Source: Xestospongia bergquistia
Taxonomy: Eukaryota > Porifera > Demospongiae > Haplosclerida > Petrosiidae
DNA length: 64,000 bases
Direction: 5' to 3'
NCBI GenBank assembly: GCA_963965975.1
Contig: OZ014411.1
Location: 2,961,001 to 3,025,000, forward strand
Position 1 is the stretch's first letter. Each line of letters begins with the position of its first letter. Below are positions 38,401-49,600 of the stretch, one piece after another. The notes beneath the pieces are model-generated. The model ran no database searches. It was not told where the DNA came from and was given only the letters and a program-made list of their open reading frames with translations. Both the position numbers and the translations under genes were made by a program.

Positions 38401-38665
38401 GAGTTCTAAAGCTACGTGTTAAAAATGGTTAGTTATTTATTAAATCAAACTTATGTAGACATAAGTTTAAAAAGTGATTATATCGTACCATGACATTTCA
38501 ATCCCAATCGATTATGTTGACATTCATAATCTCCACATTGAGAATAACTATCAGAAGATATATAGCAATTACTTATGTTAGTAAAAGCTTGATAACAATA
38601 TGGAAAATGGATATAAAGATCAGATGAGCCAACACCATATCGTCCATCTGTTATGATTTTTGCAA
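35408..38665 (-). pseudogene. SRCR receptor pseudogene D, 5' half and D4a missing
   Basis: Retained pieces in order: D3b 38665-38489, D4b 38190-38024, D5a 37444-37283, D5b 36802-36627, stalk/TM 35875-35713, tail 35612-35408. The signal peptide, D1, D2, D3a and D4a are absent; homology stops near 38800. D4b is 167 nt where the paralogues have 168 (one base lost near 38047). D5b is 176 nt with one base lost near 36795, so both are out of frame. The stalk/TM and tail exons are open and encode an intact membrane segment and tail (CEYAKL, DDDEELLKI). The stalk has a single nine-residue unit. It is most likely a dead copy. Two single-base losses could also be assembly errors, but the missing exons cannot. 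Confidence 0.85.
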
Positions 38666-38947
38666 CTACAGAATAACAAATGTTATAAAATTTGAAGTAT
38701 TATTATAACTTTGGCACAAAAATTAAATAATAATTCTCTAATTCATTTAAAATTGGTTTGAATGAGGTACAGAAAACTTTCGAAGATGCGGTACAGCAAG
38801 TTACCATCTAATAATATAATATTATATTATCAATATACTAACAATATACTAATAGACAATACTAGGACGCTATTATTGCTCTAGGAGGCTGTGATAAAAC
38901 AGGTTAATAAAAGTTTATGATATAATTATACTATGTTTTATTTTTAG
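38666..38947. other. junction between pseudogene D and the ilvD-like fragment
   Basis: Remains of an SRCR intron run to about 38800, then AT-rich sequence with the final polypyrimidine and TTTAG acceptor for the plus-strand exon at 38948. Confidence 0.5.
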
Positions 38948-39332
38948 TACCTGGTGTGGTAATGCTTATAGCTCGTCTTAATGCTATAGGTGCTAGCCTG
39001 TATGGGGGGACAATTCTTCCTGGAAAATGTGAAGAGCAAGATGTAGCATGGAATGCTCAAACAATAATGGAAGCTATTGGATCATATGGTGCTGGATTAA
39101 TTGATATGGAAGAATTACATACAATTGAATGCTTTGCTTTACCTGGATCTTGTGGTAAATGGATAAATAGATTAATGAATGGACAGATGCCAGATGGATG
39201 AATGAATAGATAAATAGATTGATGAATGAACAGATTGATGAACTGATCCCTTAATCTTCTTATTTCAAGGTGGTATGTTTACGGCTAACACAATGAGTTC
39301 TGCTATTGAAGCACTAGGGATGTCTCCTCCAG
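38948..39332 (+). pseudogene. ilvD: dihydroxy-acid dehydratase (IlvD/Edd) fragment, two exons
   Basis: Dihydroxy-acid dehydratase is the Fe-S enzyme that makes 2-keto acids in valine and isoleucine synthesis. Exon 38948-39154 encodes a PG...ARLN...YGGTILPGKC...EAIGSYGAG...EECFALPGSC-like stretch. Exon 39270-39332 encodes GMFTANTMSSAIEALGMSPP. Spliced in phase 1, the junction rebuilds the conserved GSCGG motif whose Cys is a cluster ligand in this family. A further donor (GTAAAT) follows at 39333. Only about 90 of the usual 560-600 residues are present, and neither upstream nor downstream exons were found. The introns show it is eukaryotic DNA and not bacterial contamination. It is either an orphan duplicate of a host gene or a gene with very long introns reaching beyond recognisable sequence. 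Animals generally lack this pathway step, so the source gene is of interest. Confidence 0.8.
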
Positions 39333-41449
39333 GTAAATGACCTACACATGTACGCTCAAAAAGTCTAAAGTACTTTTGATTACAAAAATTAATGATCTTA
39401 TAAACAGCTATTAATGACATAAGAGTGCATATATGTGCCTGTATGTTGTAGACTTACTAGTCTGCTATGGTTAACACTTCAGTTACACACAGCTAATAAA
39501 ACACATTAAAATATATTAAAAGCTCCTAAAATACACTTTGAACAATTTAGTGTACTAGTCTTCTCTTTCAAAGTATCTTGGTGTCGCCTAAAATATTTTC
39601 TGATTGACCTTTAATTAGCTAATCAATTTGTTCCCTCACGTCTACTAATTATAACAAGCATCAAAAGTGTAGATCATTCATAATAAAATTAATATTCAAA
39701 AATTGAGGACCAACATGCTGAGTACTAAAGAAATTAATATATATACCTAAATTTTAACAAGACATAAGTATGGATTGATGTATGCTGTGAGTAATGCTAA
39801 CAATACACTGTCTAAATGATGATGGATTGTGGTATTAGCATGGTATTATTAGATGAAAGTGAACGAATTAATTTGACTACAATGTATGCTAACAATACAG
39901 TCAAAATGATGGATTCATGGAATTGGGTGTACGTAAAATGAAATAATGTTCTTGGAATAACTAGATACAGACTTGAAAGAGTTCACTAGATCTAGTGTAA
40001 TCCAATCACTAGAACTAGTGTAAACTAATATCTCAAATCACTATAGTTGACTTCCTTTTTTGAGTGTGAAGTCCTAAAAGAGAGTTAATTTGAAATATAT
40101 ATATATACAATGTGTGAGCTTTACACCCACTCACAATCATGATCGGCATCTTTGACAATAGTGATGTATGGTAAAATTACTATCAGACTAAGCTAGGTTG
40201 TATACATAGGAGTCACAGTACAAAAAAGTTATTGTTGTTCTCTTTGATTATTGCATGCCTGCATATAGTTTTTCAATAAACTTATGCTATTAGACAGTAT
40301 ACTATAGTATTGTATGAGTTGACAATACAATATCGAGATAAATTATGCAAAGTCTTGATTTGTAATGTGGTTACTCATCAGAATCAGATGAAATCTCTTT
40401 ATTGATGACATATGTTTGGTGTTGATGTTCACTTTGAATGGTCTTGCGCACAAACGTCTGAGTTCACATGCTTATTTGATAAGAAAACTATTGAAAAGCT
40501 TCTAGCTGACTAAAGTTACAAGTTTAAGTGAAGATATCAAAATATCAAATTGATACAAACTTATGCTGTCACACAGGATTATGTTTACTGATATATTACT
40601 AAACTTATACACCATGCAATAATAAGGCACAGACTATAGTTGTGTGCTTGTAATGTTAAGAGTGATACTCAATATTATTGGGTAACAAGAAAATTCACCT
40701 TCAGGACTTGATTTTTGATGAGTTAGGTAATTCAGACAATATTCTAGACTACATCTGTGAAGGGTATGCACCTATAATCCTGTTATTTGACAAGATCAGT
40801 CATAGATTTGTCCCTATGTTTAATATAATATGTATTTAGGTATGGAAGCTGTGGTGAATCTCTTCAGACTATTGATGTAACAAAACATGCCAACCTTTAT
40901 GTATTCACATAACAAAGACTTCAACATCATTGGTCAAATATATTATAACAAATAACATTTATGACATCAATTGTTATGTTTAATAGAACTAAGTGTCCAG
41001 TTGTTCAAGTATAGGTATAAAACATTAGATGAGATGTATGTAGCTAACACATACATCTGTATATTAACACTGTATGTATGAAAACTATAAAAGTAGGCAG
41101 TGCCATTTATAAACTTGTAGGGATAGTGAAATATCAGAATAGACACTATTCTTAATTCACTGAAAACAATACTTAATAGTTCTATATCAGTAACAGTAAT
41201 GTATGTTCAAAATTGTATTATGTACAATCAATCACCAGTAACATAGGTTACTCCTGTTAAATGGAGCAAAACCATTCAACAAGATCCATTCATGCTTTTC
41301 TATCAATCAGATGTAGGTTTGAATGTACATGCACTTTTCATTTAGAAAATGTAAACTGTAGGCAATAGAAACCACCACTGTCTATGTCATCTATTATATG
41401 TCTCACTACAATGGACTACCTAACAGATGAGATGAATAGTATGTGTATA
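39333..41449. other. about 2.1 kb without recognised genes
   Basis: AT-rich sequence. One weak exon-like pair was seen on the plus strand near 40700-40910: QDLIFDELGNSDNILDYIC, then a GTATGC donor, then an acceptor at about 40840. The family was not identified and the frame after the junction is uncertain. Nothing else is supported. Confidence 0.35.
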
Positions 41450-42259
41450 CTATATGGTCAGTCTGAAGAAAATGATTTGAGGTCATTCATGCGTATATGG
41501 ACATCATAATGGCAAAGGCATTAACAAACTACCAAAGATCATGATGTTGTCCCTTCACAAGATCAATGTACAATTGAGAAGTTAATATTAGAAGTACCTG
41601 AAGATCTTACACCTACTAAAGAGAGATAAAATGAAGCCTCACCTCTTTCCTTATCTCCACTTCCAGGAGGGAGTTGACCCCTGTCCCTTGTTGCTATAGA
41701 TTTATTATATCCAAAACCTGTTTGACTGGTATTTTTAACTTTGTCCTTATAACTTATTATTTATCTGGCTTCTCTTCATGTACTATATTTTACATTGCAC
41801 TTTTTAAAAGCTTAAAGTTATGGCACCACTTCTTATAAAATTGAGACATAAAATTATGAATGTTGTATTAACTGTTGTTATATAAACAGTCTTAGGTTGA
41901 CCCTATAATTAGCTAATTATAGCTACGACAACAGCCATTAACTGAAGAAAGTTATCCAAAGGTGGAGCACTTGAGAAACTAAAGGAGCTGTTATAAATTT
42001 AGATAATGAAGAAGAGTGTTTAGGTAATGATTTTTATTTTTTAAGCCCCTATAAAAATAAGATATGATAAAAATTATTATAATTAGTAACGTTCTTCTAG
42101 TTTGCTTAAGTAGAACTGGTTTTATTCTTGGTCATCAAAAGTATAGTTTTAGTTTTAGTTCATCGGTTCCGTTAATGAGATTTATAAGCGTACACAGTGC
42201 CGCCCCACAAGAGACTGAAGACATAATCTGCAGTACATATAAAAGGAAATGAAAACAAC
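41450..42259. repeat. inverted copy of 18736-19335 and of 23740-24010
   Basis: Reverse-complement homologues of two separate left-hand blocks lie next to each other here and join near 42017. This is one half of a large inverted segmental duplication spread over the 18-24 kb and 41-43 kb regions. Confidence 0.7.
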
Positions 42260-42560
42260 CTTGGATAGGTTGTGTTGTGGGCCAGCGTTCTACAATGCAT
42301 CAGACCTGGTTGGTAGTCTCCCTTTAAATGAGAAGAGACTGGTGTATTTGTGGGCCCGGTTCCTGAATGCAAAATCCCTAAGAGCTTGAATTCCGTACGG
42401 CTGGTTTAAAGTTGGGGCGATGCTCCAGCCAGGATTACATCGGCTTCGGACGAGGGTTACCAAGTCAGGTGGCGGTCCCAGCTAGCAATAGCATGGAATC
42501 CTGGAGCCTAAGTGGAAGCCTGAGTGGGGTGAGCGAGTAGGAATCGTTTAGGCAACACAA
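42260..42560. repeat. GC-rich interspersed repeat, copy 3 (inverted)
   Basis: Reverse complement of the repeat at 23381-23730, with an internal loss of about 50 bp (the block with AGTCGGCCTTTCGGATACTC is missing). The ends GGCCAGCGTTCT and GGCAACACAAC are retained. Confidence 0.75.
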
Positions 42561-43015
42561 CATTTTATTTTTAATAAATCTTAACTTTATTTAAACTACA
42601 AGAAATGTCAGTCAATCCAAAGTAAAATTAAGTTTTAGTAGCCAGCTAAGATTAGATGAACTGCTACTAAATAGAGAACAACAATAAATAATAAAATAGA
42701 ACTACGAATTGTAGAAGTTAGAGATATCAGAAATTCATGAAATGGGTGTTGCAATTACAGATGCCATGAATAATAGTATCTAACACAAATAATATATCAT
42801 AAGCATTCCTATGGACACATTCCTGACGCTTCTCCTAGTTTAAAGGTACCCATTAAGTTGTTCTTCACTGTTGTATTATAATTTGCAGGTAAATAGCAAT
42901 GCATTAACTGGAAAGAAAGATCATCATTAAATTTTGTGGATGAAAAGAGTGAGTGTTTAATAATTATATTATAATATCATATATTGAAGAGTCTGCAGCT
43001 AGAGCTCATCTTAGA
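42561..43015. repeat. inverted copy of 22867-23380
   Basis: Homology ends sharply at GAGCTCATCTTAG (43015). In the left-hand copy, GC-rich repeat copy 1 abuts the same point. Confidence 0.7.
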
Positions 43016-43689
43016 GGAGCAGGATTTAAGGTTTAATTGCATAATACAATGCTATCACGTGACTATCACATAACACTCATAGGATGAGGACTTCACTAAA
43101 CCAATTATCACAGTCATTAGCCCTTACAGTAATGCTCTACCATGCAATAATCATTTTCGGAAAGCACCTCCTTAATTATTTATTAATTAAACTTTTATTT
43201 TTCAAGTGAATTAACTGATATTATTGTGAAGGATTTGAAAAACTAGGAGGTGAGGGTGTATCATTGGATTGTCTTTTATAATTAAATTTCTTTAAGTGTT
43301 TTTTTATATGATTTGTTTTAAAGCACTGTATGCAATAACTGAAACACTCAAAATGTTTTACTATAAAAATATTGAGTAACTCAGTTATGTCATGATGTAG
43401 ACAGCTTGCATGTCAAAATTGGCAAGATTGATGCCATTTTAAATGTACCCAAAACCCAGAATATTTAGGAACTATGCTCCCTTCCAGATTTCATAGTTAC
43501 TATGTGAAATGTATTAATAATTCTGCAACAATGTTACAATGCTAGAAAAGACAGTGAAGAAGTGATGTAAAGTAAAGTGATGTAAAGTAAAGTGATGAAA
43601 TATCAAAATAAAGAAAACAACTGTTATTCTTAACAAGCTTATTCACAGACACACACAAACTATAAATTTGCTAACAAGGAAGGCTATAC
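43016..43689. other. intergenic spacer, partly repeated at 60.5-61.1 kb
   Basis: 43258-43397 and 43405-43510 match 60535-60675 and 61005-61110, for example AACTGAAACACTCAAAATG. No gene was seen. Confidence 0.5.
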
Positions 43690-44150
43690 TAATATTTCCA
43701 TCTATTAGACATTACTTTATCACTTATAGCTGTAATCGCTGCAAAACCAACAGATATTTGGTTTCAATACAGCCCTGTTTGTAGTTATATATGTCTGGGT
43801 AGACTGTACATCCAGTCATCTGAAAAGTAACAATGGTTCAAACCTGTATGTGGTGAAGTTACACTGATGGAAAAGGAAAAACAAGGGAAGGGAACAAAAA
43901 AGAATAATACACATAGATGCATGGAGGCTCTAAGAGCCATAATGTTATGTATATTGGACATTATTGTATCACTTATAGTTCTTATCTCTGTCAAGCCAAC
44001 AGATATTTGGTTTCAACATAGCCCCATTCGTGGTTTTGTCTGGTCTACTGTCATCTGAAAAGTAACAATGGTTCAAACCTGTATGTGCATGTGAGGTCTA
44101 CACCAATGGAAAAAGAAAAAGGACAAGGAAAGGGAAAAAGTAATTCACTT
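43690..44150. repeat. two tandem copies of a repeat of about 230 bp
   Basis: CCAACAGATATTTGGTTTCA and its surroundings occur at 43749 and 43999, in the same orientation as a third copy at 24800. Short open frames in the three copies are not the same length and carry no known domain. Confidence 0.6.
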
Positions 44151-44908
44151 ACCTCAGTGCCCTCTAAGAAACAATCATTACGTATGATCTACATATATGA
44201 CATATCTCCACATCCTATTGCTACAAATTAAATAGCATTGCTTTCACCATGCCTGTACAAATGCTATATAATATTCTGTTGAATGCCATTTCACTATTGC
44301 AAAATGTCAGTTAAAATGCTCTTAAGCTCACCATAGGATGGTACGACACAATTGCAATTCATGTAGGATCTTGCATGGAGCAGGATAGATACTACAGGAA
44401 GAATGTTTCTTCTATCATTGTCCAAGTTCACTCATCTGTCAAACCACAAGTTGTCAACAAAGCCCTACTTGTATTTACATCTAGATAAATAACCACTTAT
44501 TGAAACATCCAACCATCCATCAGGTACTAAAATTGATACAGCCTATTTTTCAGACTATAGCTTCCATAGCACTGGAGTGACAATTGCTGCTTAGAATGGA
44601 TCTATGATCAAGATATTACAAGACTATGCATAAAGAAATGACAAAGGCATGAACAAAGCAATTAATCAATTGCAATATTTCAACTCTGCCTGAGATTTAG
44701 CACAAACAATGGCTTCAATGTAATTGCCAGATTCTAGCAAACCTCTACTTATTATTCAAACCTGTTTACAATGGTAATAAAATCATAGATAATGCCCTTG
44801 TATCATTTGACATGTCATATTGTATTCAATCATTTCTACCATCCTTTGTTACAGCCAATTTAAAGTGACCATTATAATTATACTACATATGAAACAAACA
44901 CAGTTATG
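44151..44908. other. intergenic copy of 24960-25620
   Basis: Similar in order to the left-hand block, with small insertions and deletions. No exon was recognised. Confidence 0.5.
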
Positions 44909-44916
44909 TATAACCA

Positions 44917-45432
44917 GGAACGCAGGAGCGTCGGTTCGCGACGCTCATGGCTTAGAACTTTTATCCATGTATGGACATAACTGCTAAGCGTTTTGTGGGC
45001 TGTAACCTCTTAGTTAGATGCGCTTAAAATAGATAAAATTTAAGAGAAGGTGGCCAAGCGACCTTGTACAAAAAATCTGGCAGAAAGCTCTCTGTAACAA
45101 CTCCAGTAACTTCCCTAGTATGGGGTTAGTCTTCATGTGCCAGAGAACTCGTCTTGTTAAATAAAGAGATGTATGTTGTTTAATTGTTTCCACCTCTTTA
45201 ATGACAAAAGTCTCCATAATCTCCATATCCAGTTCTTTTAAGCGTTTCATAACTTCTTAGTTTCTTCGTTTTACTCGCCATTGATGATTGTAATAATATT
45301 CATTGCTCCGTCACGTACTTAACAGTACTTATGCTACGTAAGTGTATTTTCCTTATAGAATAATCCTTGACCATGTTTCGTCAATGGTTAGAATATAAGT
45401 GTAATGGGAGTTGGATGTTTGTGTGCTCCTGC
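44917..45432. mobile_element. unidentified insertion with 8-bp target duplication
   Basis: A 516-bp segment of higher GC content, flanked by TATAACCA (44909-44916 and 45433-45440), interrupts a TACAAC-type repeat present uninterrupted elsewhere. Near the left end GAGCGTCG...CGACGCTC (44926-44953) forms a strong hairpin. GCAGGAGC near the left end pairs with GCTCCTGC at the right end, offset by five bases. The minus strand has a short Lys-rich open frame starting MASKTKKLRSYETLKR near 45281, and a second frame at 45014-45250. Neither was recognised. Confidence 0.5.
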
Positions 45433-45440
45433 TATAACCA

Positions 45441-46646
45441 AACATTACCACAATTACAATTGTTATAACCATCACAACCATCAAAACTGGTACAAATAAC
45501 ACAAAATGAAACAATACAACCAGTACAGCCAAGATGACAAATACATGCAGCCACTATAACCATAGTTCAGCCACTATAACCATGGTTCAGCCAGTAATAT
45601 AACCAGCACAATTGGTATTACTAACAAATTCAGTGGAAACAATACAATACAACATACAATACAACCACGACACTGTTACAACCAGTACAACCAATATAAC
45701 CATGATGAATTCATGATCAATACAACAGTACAACTAATACAACCAGTACAACTGGTATTGCCAACACATTCAGTAGCAATAATGCAACCAGCATTAGCAG
45801 AACTGGTAAAATCAACATACCCAATACCAATACAACTAGAACAACCAATACAAGCTATACAACTAAGCAATTTATACAAACAGTACAACCAATACAAGTA
45901 GCTGAACCAAGTAACATCTAATAAGTACAACTAATACAGAAAATTCAAGAAAAGCAACCTATACTATAATGGAACTATGAAGCATGACCTGATATTGCTA
46001 TGACTATATTTGACTTAAAAGACAATTTTTTAATATGATTTAATGATGATATAATCTCATAAATGGTTATGTGCAGAAGTAGTGCTTGACATTAACTAAT
46101 ATTATCAGTGATATCTGTTTCACCATTGCCAAAATATATATGAAAAATTGTAACTCCACATTAAAAACACACCTACTAATTACTTTCCTGGCTCAGCTTT
46201 AACAGCAGATGTCGTCACTTATAAATATTGATATAATGTAGATACATGTAATATATATAGGAGCATAATGATTTTAACTTGGTGTTTCCAATACATGTCA
46301 ATGTCTTCTACATTTCTAATAAATGGATATGGATTCCTGTATGCCTTCTTAAGAAATGCCTCTTAGCGACACTGAACACTGTTATTTTTCAACACTTTAA
46401 CATTACATGATTTGTAGTATGAAAAGGAATCTTACAAAAGTTCTGTTACAAATGATAAAGTAAATCACACTAGCCACAATGAGATCAGCAAAAATAACTA
46501 CAACAATATATAGTGGTACAGTCTGCAAAAAAAAACAATAAAACTGCAACAAAATCACAGTAAGTAAAAACAGCATACAAAACTCTACCTACAAATATGT
46601 AAAAAAAAACAATGAGTGATGAATGTATGATTAATTCAAAAACAGT
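45441..46646. repeat. TACAAC-type degenerate repeat and gene E 3' flank
   Basis: 45441-45930 is a long imperfect array of ACAACCAATACAACCAGT-like units. Open frames across it on both strands come from the repeat. 45932-46646 is duplicated at 61115-61805 downstream of gene G. Confidence 0.7.
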
Positions 46647-49600
46647 TTATATCTTCAGCAGGGTCTCGTCATTGCTTTCATCTTCGTCAGATAATGGTGG
46701 TGACTCTCCCTCCTCAGTATTCAGTTTAGAATACTCACATTGAACAGAGAGGGGATCACTTTTTTGTAATGTGCTCATTTGATGTCCATCATTATAAGTT
46801 CCTTTCTTCAATCGCTGTATTCGAACAATGGTACATATTATTAGAACAACTCTAGAAAAGTAAGAATGTTTTATGATCTTGCTGTTGACAATTGAAATAT
46901 ATATATATATCCAGGGTTTCATTAGAAAAATGGACAAAAGGGAGCAAAATAATACTTTGAGAAACTTTAGGGGAGCAAAGGGACTGTGCATGACGGCACA
47001 TCCTCTAGGATGTTCTGAAGGCATGCGCCCCAGAAAATTTCTGAATTTTAGACCTTCTGAGATCACTTCTGGCACATTTTCAGACCATTTGTGGTTTTCA
47101 AATGACATGATGAGATGACCATATTTCTGGTGCTGATAAGACACCTAATACCTATAGACCAAATTATACTGGTGCAGGCACTTAGGAGTAATTTAACACC
47201 AATAGACTATTGGTGTTTAGGTTAAAAACTCCTTGTGTTTAGCCTAAGGTTATCTTATGCTGTATATTCCTTGTGTTGAGTTTCAGTTCTGTATTCATTA
47301 CATCCAATTACCCTTGAAAAAAAAGGCTAACCTAATTTCCAAGGGGGGCCGAGACTCTGGCAAAGGGGGCAAATGCCCCCCACCCCCTAAATGAAACCCT
47401 GTATATATCAATACTTTACCTATATACATTAGTGTAAATAACAACTTACGCAAGTCCTAAAACAGCAAATGCAACAACCACTAATAGTACACCACTAATG
47501 AATATTCCATTCTTATTGTCTTTGTTACTTAGTGGTTTTGAACTAATTTGTGGTTTGAATGCTGACTGTATTGTAGAAATTGTTAACGTAGATAGAGATG
47601 AAGATATTATTGGCATAGATAAAAATGGAGATATTGTTGACATAGATACAGATGAAGATATTATCACTGAAATAAAGAATAATTATAATAATACATTATA
47701 TATTAATATATTAATAAAAATTAACTATTAATTATTAATGTTATTATTAATTATTATTATTAATTAGCTATTAATATAATACACTTTTAAAACTTCAATA
47801 TAATAATACATTTTGGAATCTACAATTCATGTAGCTAATTGTCAGAGGAACAAATATTTCATATAATGATAGATAAAACAATTTGTTTGTGTAGAGTGGT
47901 CACTATGGAATTTGTACTTCACATACGTCATTAGAAGTTATTAATAAACTACATGTACTGTCAATTCCATAATAATTAGTAGCCAATTGTTAATATTGTC
48001 AATGTGTTTGTAGGTATCATGTAACTCAAGTGACTAATAAAGTCTTGATTAACTAATCAACTGTATAGCAAAATAAGATTATACTTAGGCATTGTTGACC
48101 CTCTAGTTTAGTAAAATATACACTACATAACAATATTTGCTAGGAAAATTATAGAATCACCATAACATTGCGGCTGCTACACCATTCACTAAGAGAAGGT
48201 GTGTCTACAAATACATTTTTAAATGAACCATGCATGCAATTTCAAGTTAAGGGACTTTCATAATAATTTTCAACATTAAATCCTAGTTTTTAAAAATTGA
48301 TATACCCCCTTATTTCAGTACAAAAGTAACAGCACTAAAATTGAACCTTAAAACTTTATTGTAACCTTATAGTAGTACAGTAAGGGCAAATACTACTTGT
48401 TCTTACCATGACAATCCACTCCAGCAACATCAGTGTTATATGTCCTACCAGCATCAAATTCCAAAGTATGATGAGCACAATCAGCCAGCCTTTTCTCATT
48501 ACCATAACAATTGACATTACTATAACGAACAGATCTGTTAGGTTTTCCATATTTTGATCCGAAAATTGCTTCACCAGCTATAATAGAAAAGTGCATTGAC
48601 AGGCATTTAATTACTATAGACATGTGATATACATGATAATTCCTTCATTCATACATACTCACTTTTGACACAAGTCATATACATTACTGGCCACCAATTA
48701 GTAATGGACATGGTTAATGATGCTCTCTGTGTGGACAAGGATTTTAGTACTTGTTTGTGCTTATTGTCAGGTAATGCACTTTGAAATGCTCAAATTCACC
48801 AACAATGGACTCTAAAGATAGCACTAAGAAACATATAGTTGTTGTTGTCATTTGTGCACTGCTAGAGTATGTTTTACAATTGCTATATCTAAGTTCTAAT
48901 TGGGAACATGGCAAACAGGCTAAGGTCATCATTTGGAAAGTAAGAAATCATGATCACTCCAATTATACAATAGAGGGTTGTTTTCTCCTAGTCTATCAAC
49001 ACATGAATATATTATAGTGTCTTAAGGAACTTAAAGTCTTCTACAGCACACACTATTTTTAATAAATGTAACAAACAACAAGAACTATTCTATATGAATA
49101 CTTCTTTTTACAATGATATACGAATTCCTATCTATGATTTTTAAAATCAGAAAATTTCATAGTCAGGGCAAATAATTATAGAAAACTAACACTTTAATAA
49201 ATTGTAACTGATAGTCTTTAAAATAAATTGTTATAACATAATCAAATCATTACATAACCATGTCTAAGCTAAAGCTACTTCATTATGCTAAGCGCTTTAT
49301 ATAAAGCAAAATATCGTAAAATACTAGCAACAAAAAATGGCAAATTAGTTTGAAATTTAAAATTTACTAAAATATACTAAAATTTAAGCATAATTAAAAA
49401 ATGGTGAATCATAATTTTTAAAACCAATATGTCAATAATACACAGTATAATTATTAAGAAACTCAGAAACACATTTTTAGTAGTAGTCTGGCATTTGTGA
49501 CCCTTAGCTAAGAAAGAAAGGGTTTAGGGACAAATGTATATAGGAGTTGCACATTCTACAAAAATTATGCAGGCCCCAGAAATGCCACATGCACTTACGA

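Noticed and set aside
38948-39332. Bacterial contamination as the source of the IlvD fragment
   Set aside because: The conserved GSCGG motif is split by a GT/AG intron with matching phase, and the sequence is embedded in SRCR-locus DNA.
45014-45250. Minus-strand frame of 78 residues in the unidentified insertion
   Set aside because: No domain, and not continuous with the MASKTKK start just upstream; described only as part of the insertion.
48781-49017. Plus-strand frame of 78 residues in a gene E intron
   Set aside because: No recognised family, splice context or copy elsewhere in the window.
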